The notes beneath the pieces are model-generated. The model worked only from the letters and a program-made list of their open reading frames with translations, was not told where the DNA came from and did no database searches. Of a stretch of DNA of 20,760 nt, positions 1-6,058 are shown in pieces. The position numbers and the translations under genes are program-made. Each line of letters begins with the position of its first letter. Within the stretch, counting starts at the first letter, position 1. Origin of the DNA: Methanosarcinales archaeon (GTDB lineage: Archaea > Halobacteriota > Syntropharchaeia > Alkanophagales > Methanospirareceae); assembly GCA_025464345.1 (NCBI GenBank), contig JAODGP010000059.1, positions 1-20,760 on the forward strand, given 5' to 3'.

Positions 1-59
1 CCCTCCAGGACGCTTAGCCTTCCTATTACTTCCGTTGTAGAATCATTCCCCTCTTTCAT
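1..59 (-). CDS. 5' end of an unidentified gene, cut by the window edge
   Basis: An ATG on the minus strand at 59 opens a frame that stays open to the window edge, giving 19 complete codons (MKEGNDSTTEVIGRLSVLE). A TATA-like TTATATAA lies at 83-90, about 25-30 bp upstream, so the transcript would begin close to the ATG, which is common for archaeal leaderless or short-leader genes. The visible residues resemble the start of a small helical protein, but the family cannot be named. Confidence rests only on the promoter position and the open frame. Confidence 0.45.
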   Translation of the reverse strand, partial: MKEGNDSTTEVIGRLSVLE

Positions 60-82
60 GTTACGTAAAATAAATTTTAACC

Positions 83-90
83 TTATATAA
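83..90. promoter_or_regulatory. Symmetric TATA box, possibly used in both directions
   Basis: TTATATAA is its own reverse complement. To the left it is well placed for the minus-strand gene starting at 59. To the right it lies about 50 bp before an ATG at 140. Use in either direction is inferred from spacing alone. Confidence 0.4.
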
Positions 91-139
91 TGTTTTTCAT
101 AAAGCTTTCTTTAAGAAACTCAGTGTCTAAATAATAATC

Positions 140-313
140 ATGCCTCCGGAATACGCAAAAGAGGAATATGAAAGACTCAAAACGGAACTCAGGGCGGAAT
201 TCAAGGAGGATTTGTTCAAATTGAAGAAGCAAGTCCGTATGATTATTCACATTCTTCACCTCCTTATCTGTTTCCATCCTCATCCTCTTTTACATGCTGC
301 TTTCGCCGTGTGA
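140..313 (+). CDS. Possible small hypothetical protein with a charged helix
   Basis: The frame encodes 57 residues. Residues 4-33 are rich in Glu, Lys, Arg and Leu in a helix-like order (for example EEYERLKTELRAEFKEDLFK). A hydrophobic stretch, MIIHILHLLICF, follows at residues 34-45. The first half looks like genuine protein; the tail after residue 45 (HPHPLLHAAFAV) does not. No Shine-Dalgarno sequence is evident, and a TATA-like element lies at 83-90. The opposite strand has competing short frames (83-283 and 264-491), so strand and reality are unsure. No family recognised. Confidence 0.3.
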   Translation: MPPEYAKEEYERLKTELRAEFKEDLFKLKKQVRMIIHILHLLICFHPHPLLHAAFAV

Positions 314-491
314 AATGCAGATTATGGAGGATCAGCTCGGACAGGATGTCTCTTGCTGCCATCTCAGGTGTGCGTGACGTTATTTCATCGAAGATGTTGC
401 TCCTGAAACACGCAATGAGCTTCGCACAATGAAAGATATGCTTACCAGCGTCCCAGAGAACACATGACTTCACAGTGACCCTGACTTTCAT
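264..491 (-). CDS. Possible small hypothetical protein or gene remnant
   Basis: The frame gives 75 residues starting MKVRVTVKSCVLWDAGKH and ending in a charged tail. Its ATG lies only 6 bases after the stop of another minus-strand open stretch (498-704), with AGAAGAGG directly against the ATG, which is too close for a normal ribosome binding site. The composition (several Cys, His, Ile and Leu, with a helix-like middle TPEMAARDILSELILHNL) is plausible for protein. The pair of frames could be two halves of a decayed gene. No family recognised, and it overlaps the competing plus-strand frame at 140-313. Confidence 0.25.
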   Translation of the reverse strand: MKVRVTVKSCVLWDAGKHIFHCAKLIACFRSNIFDEITSRTPEMAARDILSELILHNLHFTRRKQHVKEDEDGNR

Positions 492-510
492 CCTCTTCTA
501 TTTGATTACC

Positions 511-530
511 CTCTCCTCGTAACAGGAGAG
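511..530. repeat. Short perfect hairpin
   Basis: CTCTCCT and AGGAGAG form a 7-bp perfect stem around a 6-base loop (CGTAAC). It sits at the end of the remnant stretch 498-704 and has no T-run beside it, so it is not an obvious archaeal terminator. Confidence 0.5.
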
Positions 531-578
531 GATGAAGAGAGCGGCGTCAACAATCCATTTTGTGCAGTCGCTTGCAGC

Positions 579-625
579 TAACGCCCGACAGGTCAACGCG
601 TAGTATTGCCTGATGGCGGGCGTTA
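579..625. repeat. Long inverted repeat / hairpin
   Basis: TAACGCCCG at 579-587 pairs perfectly with CGGGCGTTA at 617-625. An inner CAGG (589-592) pairs with CCTG (609-612), with a one-base bulge on the left and four unpaired bases on the right. It lies inside the GC-rich remnant region. Function unknown. Confidence 0.55.
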
Positions 626-776
626 TCTCCAGCGGTTCCCCCCACCCCTTGGGTAATAAGCGTAATGCCGCCTCTACCCCACTGAGTATTACGAAACAAT
701 GTCTTCAGTAGAGCCCCTGGCATCTCCTGATAGATCCCGTCGCTCTCACACCATTAGATTTGCGCTTCACCATAAA

Positions 777-786
777 TATATAAATA
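777..786 (+). promoter_or_regulatory. TATA box of the cysteine desulfurase gene
   Basis: TATATAAATA lies within an A/T run at 772-788. A start of transcription about 25-30 bp downstream falls near 805-812, just before the ATG at 819. This argues against the longer frame that could begin at 699, because that start would lie upstream of the promoter. Confidence 0.55.
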
Positions 787-818
787 TAGGGATACAGAAG
801 TGGGGGTATGGGGGAAGT

Positions 819-1997
819 ATGAACGGGAAAATAAGAGCGGATTTTCCTATACTGAAGCACATAATCTACATGGACAGTGCTGCAACGAGCCTGACACCCG
901 AGCCGGTCCTGGAAGCTGTTTCGAGATATTACCGCGAGTATAATGCGAATGTGGGTCGTGGCGTTCATCGCTTAGCTCAGATTGCGACGCAGAGATATAA
1001 AGAAGCACACAGAAAGGTTGCGGGATTCATTGGTGCGAGAGAAGGAGAGGTCATATTCACAAAGAATACGACAGAAGCGATAAATATGGTCGCATACGGG
1101 TTGAAATGGACGAAAGGCGACGAAGTAGTAACAACCACGCTTGAGCACCATTCTAATTTCCTGCCATGGTTGAAGTTAAAAGAGAGGGGCATAATACTGA
1201 AGATCGTGAAGCCCTCCAGGAGTGGGATATTCGATCCCGCGGATTTTGAGGATGCTATCGGTGCTAAAACGAGATTGGTTGCGGTAACACACATATCAAA
1301 TGTCCTGGGCACGATTTCGCCAATTAAAGAGATAGCTGCGATTTGTAAAGAAAAGGGTGCGTTATTCCTCGTTGATGGCGCGCAGTCAGTGCCCCACATT
1401 AATATAGATGTAGAAGAGCTTGGCTGTGACTTCTTCGCATTCTCAGGGCATAAGATGCTCGGACCAACCGGAACGGGTGTGCTCTGGATTAAACATTCCG
1501 AAGAAATAGAGCCATGCTTTTTTGGTGGCGGGATGATTGACTCAGTGTCTGAGGACGACTACATACTGGCAGATAATTACGAACGATTTGAGGCAGGGAC
1601 ACCAAATATCGCCGGTGGGATCGGACTCGGCAGGGCGGTGGATTATCTGAATGGTGTGGGTATGGACAGGATAATGGCTCATGAATCGAGGTTGACGGCG
1701 AAGCTTTTAGAAGGGCTATCTGAGATTGAAAATCTGCATGTATATGGCTCCACGAATCTGAGCGAGCGGATAGGCGTAATCTCTTTCAATATTAATGGCT
1801 TAAATCCGCACGATGTTGCGTTAATGCTTGACGAAGCTTCTAATATAATGGTTCGGTCTGGACATCACTGCTGCATGCCACTGATGAATTATCTGGGTCT
1901 GGATGGCACGGTCAGAGTTTCGCTATATTTATACAACACAGAAGAGGAAGTGGATAAGCTCCTGGAGACGGTTGAGGATATTGCGAAGGTGGTTTAG
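819..1997 (+). CDS. Cysteine desulfurase, SufS/CsdA-type (type II)
   Basis: PLP-dependent enzyme that takes sulfur from L-cysteine as a protein persulfide, leaving alanine. The protein has 392 residues, usual for the family. Visible signatures: NTTEAIN near residue 83, LEHHSN with the PLP-stacking His111, DGAQSVPH near 186, the PLP lysine Lys212 in SGHKMLGPTGTG, and the catalytic Cys351 in RSGHHCC with a second Cys beside it. The start at 819 is chosen because the frame reaches back to 699 only through bases containing the TATA box, and because family members begin close to the IIYMDSAAT motif. The stop abuts the ATG of fdhD, so the two are coupled. FdhD takes its sulfur from such an enzyme, which makes this pair a formate dehydrogenase maturation unit, although the enzyme may also feed Fe-S assembly or tRNA thiolation. 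Confidence 0.93.
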   Translation: MNGKIRADFPILKHIIYMDSAATSLTPEPVLEAVSRYYREYNANVGRGVHRLAQIATQRYKEAHRKVAGFIGAREGEVIFTKNTTEAINMVAYGLKWTKGDEVVTTTLEHHSNFLPWLKLKERGIILKIVKPSRSGIFDPADFEDAIGAKTRLVAVTHISNVLGTISPIKEIAAICKEKGALFLVDGAQSVPHINIDVEELGCDFFAFSGHKMLGPTGTGVLWIKHSEEIEPCFFGGGMIDSVSEDDYILADNYERFEAGTPNIAGGIGLGRAVDYLNGVGMDRIMAHESRLTAKLLEGLSEIENLHVYGSTNLSERIGVISFNINGLNPHDVALMLDEASNIMVRSGHHCCMPLMNYLGLDGTVRVSLYLYNTEEEVDKLLETVEDIAKVV

Positions 1998-2747
1998 ATG
2001 CTAAAAGAGGTGAAATGTCTAAAATTCCACAATAGTGATTCTCTCGAGGTGAAGGATGTGGTAGTAAAAGAAGAGCCTCTGTCCATCTTCATCAACGGCA
2101 GACACTTCGTAACCACGATGATAAGCCCTGAGATGAAGGAGGAGTTTGTCACAGGGCATCTATTCACCGAGGGTATAATACGCGGGATTGAGGAAATGGA
2201 ATCTCTTCTTATCGAGGAGAATATCGCAAACGTGATAATAGCCCGTCCTCTAAGAGTACTGGCGACAAGAAAGCACATCGTGTGTGGATGTGGTGGTGGA
2301 GCTTCCTTCTTAGAAGAATCAAAACTACCAAAGATAAGTTCAGCGATGAAAATAGATGCATTCGATGTGCTTAAATGCGTAAAATCCATTTCCGGGACTG
2401 ACATGCACAGAATTACAGGCGGAGTGCACGTGGTTGGTCTATTCGGTAAAAGAGGCAGGCTATGCATATCCGAAGATATAGGAAGGCATAATGCTCTCGA
2501 TAAGGTGATAGGCTATGGGTTAATCAATAATATCGAATTTGAAGACACTTTCGTAGCTTGTACAGGGCGGATATCATCAGAGATGGCATTGAAATGTGCA
2601 GCAGCAAATATCCCGCTCATCGCATCGAGAGGTGCAACAACGAGCATGGCAATTGAAATCGGTGAGAAGACTGGCTTGTGTATCATCGGGTTCGCACGTG
2701 GTGAGCGTATGAATGTATATACAGGGGAGAAGATGATTAATTGCTGA
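1998..2747 (+). CDS. fdhD: Formate dehydrogenase accessory sulfurtransferase FdhD
   Basis: FdhD passes sulfur from a cysteine desulfurase to the Mo- or W-bisPGD cofactor of formate dehydrogenases. The 249 residues carry family hallmarks: EEPLSIFING near 25, TGHLFTEG near 52, the EDIGRHNALDKVIG motif at 159-172, TGRISSEMALK at 189, and ASRGATTSMAIE at 209. The mobile-loop cysteines normally written CxxC appear here as C-x-C (Cys96 and Cys98 in VCGCGGG), which is worth noting because those cysteines carry the persulfide. The ATG follows the desulfurase stop with no gap. No formate dehydrogenase catalytic gene is in the window, so the client is elsewhere; the HdrA/FrhB/MvhD genes downstream are typical partners of such enzymes. 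Confidence 0.93.
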   Translation: MLKEVKCLKFHNSDSLEVKDVVVKEEPLSIFINGRHFVTTMISPEMKEEFVTGHLFTEGIIRGIEEMESLLIEENIANVIIARPLRVLATRKHIVCGCGGGASFLEESKLPKISSAMKIDAFDVLKCVKSISGTDMHRITGGVHVVGLFGKRGRLCISEDIGRHNALDKVIGYGLINNIEFEDTFVACTGRISSEMALKCAAANIPLIASRGATTSMAIEIGEKTGLCIIGFARGERMNVYTGEKMINC

Positions 2748-2753
2748 CAATAT

Positions 2754-2764
2754 TTTTTATATAT
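2754..2764 (+). promoter_or_regulatory. T-run and TATA element after fdhD
   Basis: TTTTTTATATAT follows the fdhD stop by a few bases. The T-run could end the upstream transcript, and TTTATATAT could serve as the TATA box for the small gene at 2787, whose ATG would lie a few bases after the expected start of transcription. Confidence 0.4.
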
Positions 2765-2786
2765 GAGTGGTTATCAATATCAAGAG

Positions 2787-2942
2787 ATGGAGATAGATGT
2801 GCAGGTAATGGTGGGCAGTAACATTATCATCACATTTGGCAGGGTGGACGTAGAACTGACGAGGGAGCAGGCGGAGAGATTAAAGGAACTGCTCATAAAC
2901 GCGCTTGCGAGATGTGAACGTGATTCCCTTGAAGACGAATAA
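2787..2942 (+). CDS. Small hypothetical protein, 51 residues
   Basis: The frame encodes MEIDVQVMVGSNIIITFGRV, then a charged helix (ELTREQAERLKELLINALAR), and ends in an acidic tail. The pattern suggests a beta-hairpin followed by an amphipathic helix. An in-frame ATG at 2763 would add eight residues, but it lies on top of the TATA element, so 2787 (near-leaderless) is preferred. The gene sits between fdhD and the GvpD-like ATPase, each with its own promoter, so it may be a single-gene unit. No family recognised. Not annotated by most gene callers because of its size. Confidence 0.55.
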   Translation: MEIDVQVMVGSNIIITFGRVDVELTREQAERLKELLINALARCERDSLEDE

Positions 2943-2950
2943 ACCACAAA

Positions 2951-2991
2951 GGATATATATGTCACAGGTTATACATATTACATAAAAGACA
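2951..2991 (+). promoter_or_regulatory. Promoter with shared motif, copy 1 (before the GvpD-like ATPase)
   Basis: A TATA box (GATATATATG, 2952-2961) is followed by GTCACAGGTTATACATATTACATAAAAGACACC, described here as TATA, then CAC at 2963-2965, then CATATTACAT at 2974-2983, then GACACC at 2988-2993. The same order and spacing recurs at 4711-4747 and 6021-6056. ATATGT (2957-2962) and ACATAT (2973-2978) also form an inverted repeat with a 10-base spacer. Confidence 0.5.
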
Positions 2992-3010
2992 CCGGTTAAA
3001 GGGGGAGTAA

Positions 3011-4390
3011 ATGGCAATATTACCTGAGCTGGATGCGGCACTCACAAAGCGGGGTTTCTCACTACTGATAAAGGGCTTGCCCGGCACCGGGAAGACGATC
3101 CTCGCACTTTCTATGATCTCTGAGTTCGGAGGCTCTGATGTGCTCTACGTCTCCACGCGGGTATCACCAAAATCGCTTTACAGGCAGTTCCCCTGGCTTC
3201 AGGAATGCATTCCGCCGTTAAACATAATAGATGCGACGAGGCTATATGTCTCGGCGGACGTGCACTTCGGACTCCAGACGTTCCCGGAGGTGCTATATTC
3301 AAGACTTCGCGGGATAGAGAAGCCCGCGACGGTCGTGGTTGACAGCTGGGATGCGATGGCTTCGCAGCTCGATGACGGTAAGAGGGCGGTATCTCTCCAG
3401 GCAGCGATAGCAGAACTCGTGCGTGAAAGCGGGATAAACCTGATTCTCGTGACCGAGAGCATGGAAGTAACTCCGCTTGATTATCTGGTTGACGGGATAG
3501 TGGTGTTAAGGAATTACGAGATAGATTACAGGAAGGCGAGGGAGATAGAGATAAAGAAGTTGCGGGGCATTGAGATAGGGCAGCATAAATACATCTTCAC
3601 GTTAAAGGGTGGTAGATTTCAAGCATTTAAACCTTTCGAGCGAAGGCGGATCGAGAAGCGAAGGCGGGCTGAACTCGTGCCAAATACAGAGACACACCTC
3701 TCAACCGGTATTTCGGACCTTGACAGGATAATAGGCGGGGGGTTCGAAAGGGGGAGCTTTAACGTCATAGAAGCAGGTGATGCCATATCCATCCTGGGTT
3801 ACCAGTCAATCATCGCGCACGTGATTATAAACAGCATACAGCAGGGGAATCATTGTGTATGCATTCCATGTTGTGGCTGGGATGAGCGGAGATTGCGGAG
3901 GGGGATATTGCCTTTTGTGAGCGAAGAGGATTATATCAGGTTCTTCACGGTCTTTGAGATAGGTCTGGAGAAGAGAGAAGATGAGGGCGAGAATGTGAGG
4001 ATATTGAAAGGCGATTTGATGAAGGCGGATTTCACAAAATTCGCGGAATACATCTTCAGTTTAGAGCCGCCGGTCATGGTTATTATCGGTGTGGACACCC
4101 TGGAGTATCCCTATCAGTTGAAGGAGCGGGGTAAATTAGGGGAGATGGTGGGGCTCCTATCACAGTTGATGACCGATATGAAGGCAGCGGGCAACGTGGG
4201 CGCTTTTGGCACGACGCCCGGACTTGAACTGGGCAGGGAACTCATCCACATGTCATCAACACACCTGAAATTGACCGTACTCCACAAGAGTGTGGTCCTG
4301 TATTGCAATCGTCCGGAGACGAAGCTGTATTGCCTGGAGAACGTGTTTTCAGATGACACACTCAGGATAAAGCTCACACCCATCGTTTAA
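3011..4390 (+). CDS. GvpD-like RecA/KaiC-superfamily ATPase
   Basis: A 459-residue protein with two KaiC-like halves. The first has a full Walker A (GLPGTGKT, residues 22-29) and a Walker B-like strand (TVVVDSWD, 107-114). A basic stretch (ERRRIEKRRRAE, 210-221) links to a second half that begins like a KaiC domain (HLSTGISDLDRIIGGGFERG, 229-248) but has lost its P-loop (IEAGDAIS where GxxxxGKT is expected). One P-loop plus an arginine-rich stretch is the arrangement of GvpD, the haloarchaeal repressor of gas-vesicle genes. No gvp structural genes are nearby, so a role in signalling or transcription control is more likely than gas vesicles. RBS GGGGGAG lies 5 bases before the ATG. Its stop overlaps that of the convergent gene at 4387. 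Confidence 0.75.
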   Translation: MAILPELDAALTKRGFSLLIKGLPGTGKTILALSMISEFGGSDVLYVSTRVSPKSLYRQFPWLQECIPPLNIIDATRLYVSADVHFGLQTFPEVLYSRLRGIEKPATVVVDSWDAMASQLDDGKRAVSLQAAIAELVRESGINLILVTESMEVTPLDYLVDGIVVLRNYEIDYRKAREIEIKKLRGIEIGQHKYIFTLKGGRFQAFKPFERRRIEKRRRAELVPNTETHLSTGISDLDRIIGGGFERGSFNVIEAGDAISILGYQSIIAHVIINSIQQGNHCVCIPCCGWDERRLRRGILPFVSEEDYIRFFTVFEIGLEKREDEGENVRILKGDLMKADFTKFAEYIFSLEPPVMVIIGVDTLEYPYQLKERGKLGEMVGLLSQLMTDMKAAGNVGAFGTTPGLELGRELIHMSSTHLKLTVLHKSVVLYCNRPETKLYCLENVFSDDTLRIKLTPIV

Positions 4391-4629
4391 AGGTATTTTT
4401 TATGTATGCCACGTAGCGGTGTGAGTGTGATTTTCTCATCATCAGGGTCAATAAAAGCGAGCAAAGTCCGCTCGGTGAAGAGGAAGAAATCATCACCGCA
4501 TCTCCTCTTTACCTCCTCCATGCTCTTACTGTCGAAATATATCCGCTTACCGCGCTCATTTCCCGCCCTCTGGACGGAAGCAATAAGCTCGATGACTTCT
4601 TTATCCCCCTCTTCTGACTCCTTCACCAT
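4387..4629 (-). CDS. Small protein, module A only
   Basis: An 80-residue protein. Residues 24-73 (NERGKRIYFDSKSMEEVKRR onward to TLTPLRG) align with residues 18-65 of the protein at 6059-6541 (EKRGVSIYFGSREIELLKKK onward to FVPISS): shared RG-x-x-IYF-x-S, then a charged helix, then a beta-rich end. The module looks like a small alpha/beta fold; its function is unknown. GGAG lies about 6 bases before the ATG, and a TATA box sits at 4658-4670. It converges on the GvpD-like gene with overlapping stop codons (TTAA). No database family recognised. That it belongs with its neighbours is inferred from the shared module and location. Confidence 0.7.
   Translation of the reverse strand: MVKESEEGDKEVIELIASVQRAGNERGKRIYFDSKSMEEVKRRCGDDFFLFTERTLLAFIDPDDEKITLTPLRGIHKKYL
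4394..4401 (+). terminator. T-run after the GvpD-like gene
   Basis: TATTTTTT begins four bases after the stop codon, inside the 3' end of the convergent gene. Archaeal termination needs little more than such a T-run. Confidence 0.4.
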
Positions 4630-4642
4630 TTTACACTCCTAT

Positions 4643-4655
4643 CCTTCATTGAAGG
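4643..4655. promoter_or_regulatory. Perfect 13-bp palindrome, likely operator of the module A gene
   Basis: CCTTCATTGAAGG is perfectly symmetric around its central T. It lies between the minus-strand TATA box (4658-4670) and the ATG at 4629, close to the expected transcription start, where a bound protein would block initiation. The other promoters of the cluster do not have it. Confidence 0.45.
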
Positions 4656-4657
4656 GC

Positions 4658-4670
4658 AATATATAAAAAG
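4658..4670 (-). promoter_or_regulatory. TATA box of the module A gene
   Basis: On the minus strand the bases read CTTTTTATATATT. A start about 25 bp downstream falls near 4636, a few bases before the ATG at 4629. Confidence 0.5.
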
Positions 4671-4707
4671 CTTATTACCCTGCCGGCGTTTTGGATCCCA
4701 CCAGAAG

Positions 4708-4747
4708 TTTTATAATACACCAGTTCCATATATTACATTGGGGACAC
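4708..4747 (+). promoter_or_regulatory. Promoter with shared motif, copy 2 (before the module B gene)
   Basis: TATA element TTTTATAATA, then CACC at 4718-4721, then ATATATTACATT at 4728-4739, then GACACC at 4743-4748. This matches copies 1 and 3 in order and spacing. The first ATG downstream (4750) opens a 17-codon frame rather than the main gene. Confidence 0.5.
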
Positions 4748-4749
4748 CG

Positions 4750-4803
4750 ATGTCACCAATGCCACGCGGGCGCGTTGGAGGCGGTACCCCGAGACGGAGG
4801 TGA
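4750..4803 (+). CDS. Short leader frame, 17 codons
   Basis: The frame reads MSPMPRGRVGGGTPRRR and stops 6 bases before the ATG of the module B gene; its last codons lie in that gene's ribosome binding site (AGGTGA). It starts just after the shared promoter motif, exactly where the two-module protein starts at the copy 3 promoter. It may be a leader peptide that couples translation, or the residue of a lost module A. No family recognised. Confidence 0.35.
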   Translation: MSPMPRGRVGGGTPRRR

Positions 4804-4809
4804 GAAGGG

Positions 4810-5073
4810 ATGGAATACGAGATGGAAATGGTTAGAGAGGAGGAGAGGGAGATAGAATGGATCGCGGAACTGCCGGACGCGGAGAGGGAGGAGCTGAGCG
4901 ATGAGCTCCTGGAGCTGATCGTGGAGAAAGAGGTCGAGCTCACCCAGCGGGAGATAAACGATTTCATGGCTTTGATACGGGGGCATCACACAAAGGACAT
5001 CTTCAGACGCGTGATAAGGACCGCCAGGCGTATCAATCCTTCAAAGACGGATGAGATACTGCGGAAATACTGA
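4810..5073 (+). CDS. Small protein, module B only
   Basis: An 87-residue protein, very rich in Glu at the start (MEYEMEMVREEEREIEW). Residues 27-83 (REELSDELLELIVEKEVELT, then MALIRGHHTKDIFRRVI) align with residues 94-152 of the protein at 6059-6541 (EELAEAFLSIIVESGVKLSE, then LRLMRGAWVSDVLKKVL). Shared features are EEL, IVE-x-x-V-x-L and a hydrophobic-RG-xx-x-D-hydrophobic pattern. It should be all-helical and could be a protein-binding domain. The start is chosen by GGAGGTGA 6-13 bases upstream. A T-run follows the stop. No known family recognised. Confidence 0.7.
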   Translation: MEYEMEMVREEEREIEWIAELPDAEREELSDELLELIVEKEVELTQREINDFMALIRGHHTKDIFRRVIRTARRINPSKTDEILRKY

Positions 5074-5084
5074 AATCCCCCTCC

Positions 5085-5095
5085 TTTTATTTTTT
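5085..5095 (+). terminator. T-run after the module B gene
   Basis: TTTTATTTTTT follows the stop codon by about a dozen bases and separates this gene from the convergent AAA ATPase gene. Confidence 0.5.
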
Positions 5096-5963
5096 AGATA
5101 TATCCAGATATCCTTATCTTCTCCAGTTTCTGTGAGTATTCAAAGATCTCGGGGAAGAAATCTTCCATCCGCCTCTCTGTTATTCGAAATTTAGCAATCC
5201 TATGCCAGTAAGGGAGGGATGGCTTCACCCTCTTCACCGCTTTCAGTAAATCGTCCATGGAGATACACCTCGAAGGCTTGCCCTTGATCGCTTCTTCCAG
5301 AGGGAATAACGCAGCCTCGTCACAGACCTCTCGTATGTCCGCGCCTGAGTAGTTCTCGGTCAGTTTCGCAAGCTCTTTTAAGTCACAGTCATCTGCAACA
5401 GGTCGCCCTCTGAGATGGATCCTGAAGATTTCCATCCTCGCCCTGTAGTCGGGTGGCGGTACGAAGAAGAGTTTGTCAAATCTACCCGGTCGCATCAATG
5501 CCGGGTCAATATTCCAGGGTGCATTCGTAGCCGCGAGGATCATCACATCACCGCGATCCTCGAATCCATCCAGTTCGGTGAGGAATGTATCAAGAATCCT
5601 CCTCTCGTGGTGCTCCACATCCTTATGCGAGCCGATCCCATCAACCTCATCGAAGAAGAGGATGGATGGCGCATTCTTCCTCGCTTCTTTAAATATGCGC
5701 TGTATATTCCTGTCGGTCTCGCCATACCATTTGCTCACCAGGTCCGGGATCTTGATATTGGAGAAGCTCGCATCCACTTCGCCCGCAGTCGCCCTCGCGA
5801 GCAGGGTCTTCCCACACCCCGGTGGTCCATAGAGCAATATACTGCTCTTTATCCCGCGCTTGTAGAGCTCATACAGGTCAGGGCGCTTCAGCGGATAAAT
5901 AATAGAGAGCCGGATCCCCCTCTTTATCTCCTCAAGATCACCGACGTCATCAAACGATGTCAT
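5094..5963 (-). CDS. AAA ATPase, Cdc48/Vps4-like, single domain
   Basis: A 289-residue AAA ATPase. Walker A is GPPGCGKT (46-53), the aromatic pore loop KWYGE lies at 78-82, Walker B is ILFFDEVD (101-108), the sensor-1 Asn is in AATNAP (147), and arginine fingers lie in RPGRFD (158, 161). The lid follows with SGADI near 206. It lacks the N-terminal domain and second ring of Cdc48 and starts almost directly at the ATPase fold (FDDVGDLEEIKRGI), so substrate choice must come from partner proteins. Such rings unfold or remodel proteins. It is transcribed away from the two-module protein at 6059, and the two promoters overlap. The small neighbours could be adaptors or substrates; that is inference. 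Confidence 0.88.
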   Translation of the reverse strand: MTSFDDVGDLEEIKRGIRLSIIYPLKRPDLYELYKRGIKSSILLYGPPGCGKTLLARATAGEVDASFSNIKIPDLVSKWYGETDRNIQRIFKEARKNAPSILFFDEVDGIGSHKDVEHHERRILDTFLTELDGFEDRGDVMILAATNAPWNIDPALMRPGRFDKLFFVPPPDYRARMEIFRIHLRGRPVADDCDLKELAKLTENYSGADIREVCDEAALFPLEEAIKGKPSRCISMDDLLKAVKRVKPSLPYWHRIAKFRITERRMEDFFPEIFEYSQKLEKIRISGYI

Positions 5964-6013
5964 TTAAAGATAAGATGGGCTTCCATCCTTAAATTCTTTC
6001 ATGAAAAAACCAA

Positions 6014-6057
6014 AACATTTATATGTCACCTGTAACATATATTTCACTGAAGACACA
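6014..6057. promoter_or_regulatory. Divergent promoter with shared motif, copy 3 (AAA ATPase and metF-hdr operon)
   Basis: ATTTATATG serves as TATA box in the plus direction, and its complement CATATAAAT serves the minus direction. TATATGT (6020-6026) and ACATATA (6035-6041) form a perfect inverted repeat with an 8-base spacer. The plus direction continues with CAC, ATATATTTCACT and GACACA just before the ATG at 6059, matching copies 1 and 2. A factor bound here would be placed to affect both directions. Confidence 0.55.
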
Positions 6058-6058
6058 G

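Larger units (their letters stand above)
498..704 (-). pseudogene. Protein-like remnant without a start codon, in a GC-rich, hairpin-bearing stretch
   Basis: Read on the minus strand, 704 to 498 encodes a convincing protein-like stretch (containing EAALRLLPKGWGEPLEITPA and, later, RALAASDCTKWIVDAALFIL) ending in TAG at 498. An in-frame TGA lies immediately upstream (705-707), and no ATG, GTG or TTG opens the stretch, so it looks like the 3' remnant of a gene. A second minus-strand frame over the same bases also stays open for 58 codons. The segment is richer in G+C than its flanks and contains two hairpins. It could instead be a structured RNA or part of a lost mobile element. I cannot name a family. 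Confidence 0.35.

Noticed and set aside
579..625. Inverted repeat as ends of an insertion sequence
   Set aside because: The arms are only about 30 bases apart, no transposase is nearby, and no target duplication was seen.
699..818. Forty-residue N-terminal extension of the cysteine desulfurase
   Set aside because: It contains the TATA box at 777-786, does not look like the family, and the ATG at 819 fits both promoter spacing and family length.
2787..2942. The 51-residue protein as a further member of the module B family
   Set aside because: Only VELT followed by a charged helix is shared; this is too short and too common in helical proteins to support homology.
3011..4390. Gas vesicle gene cluster, because of the GvpD-like protein
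   Set aside because: No gvpA or other gas vesicle structural gene is present; GvpD-like ATPases occur widely in archaea without gas vesicles.
5415..6035. Long plus-strand frame opposite the AAA ATPase
   Set aside because: It is antisense to a protein with complete Walker A, Walker B and arginine-finger motifs and shows no protein-like features of its own.
6023..6058. Upstream ATG adding 12 residues to the two-module protein
   Set aside because: It overlaps the TATA box and the inverted repeat of the promoter; the ATG at 6059 fits the expected transcription start.
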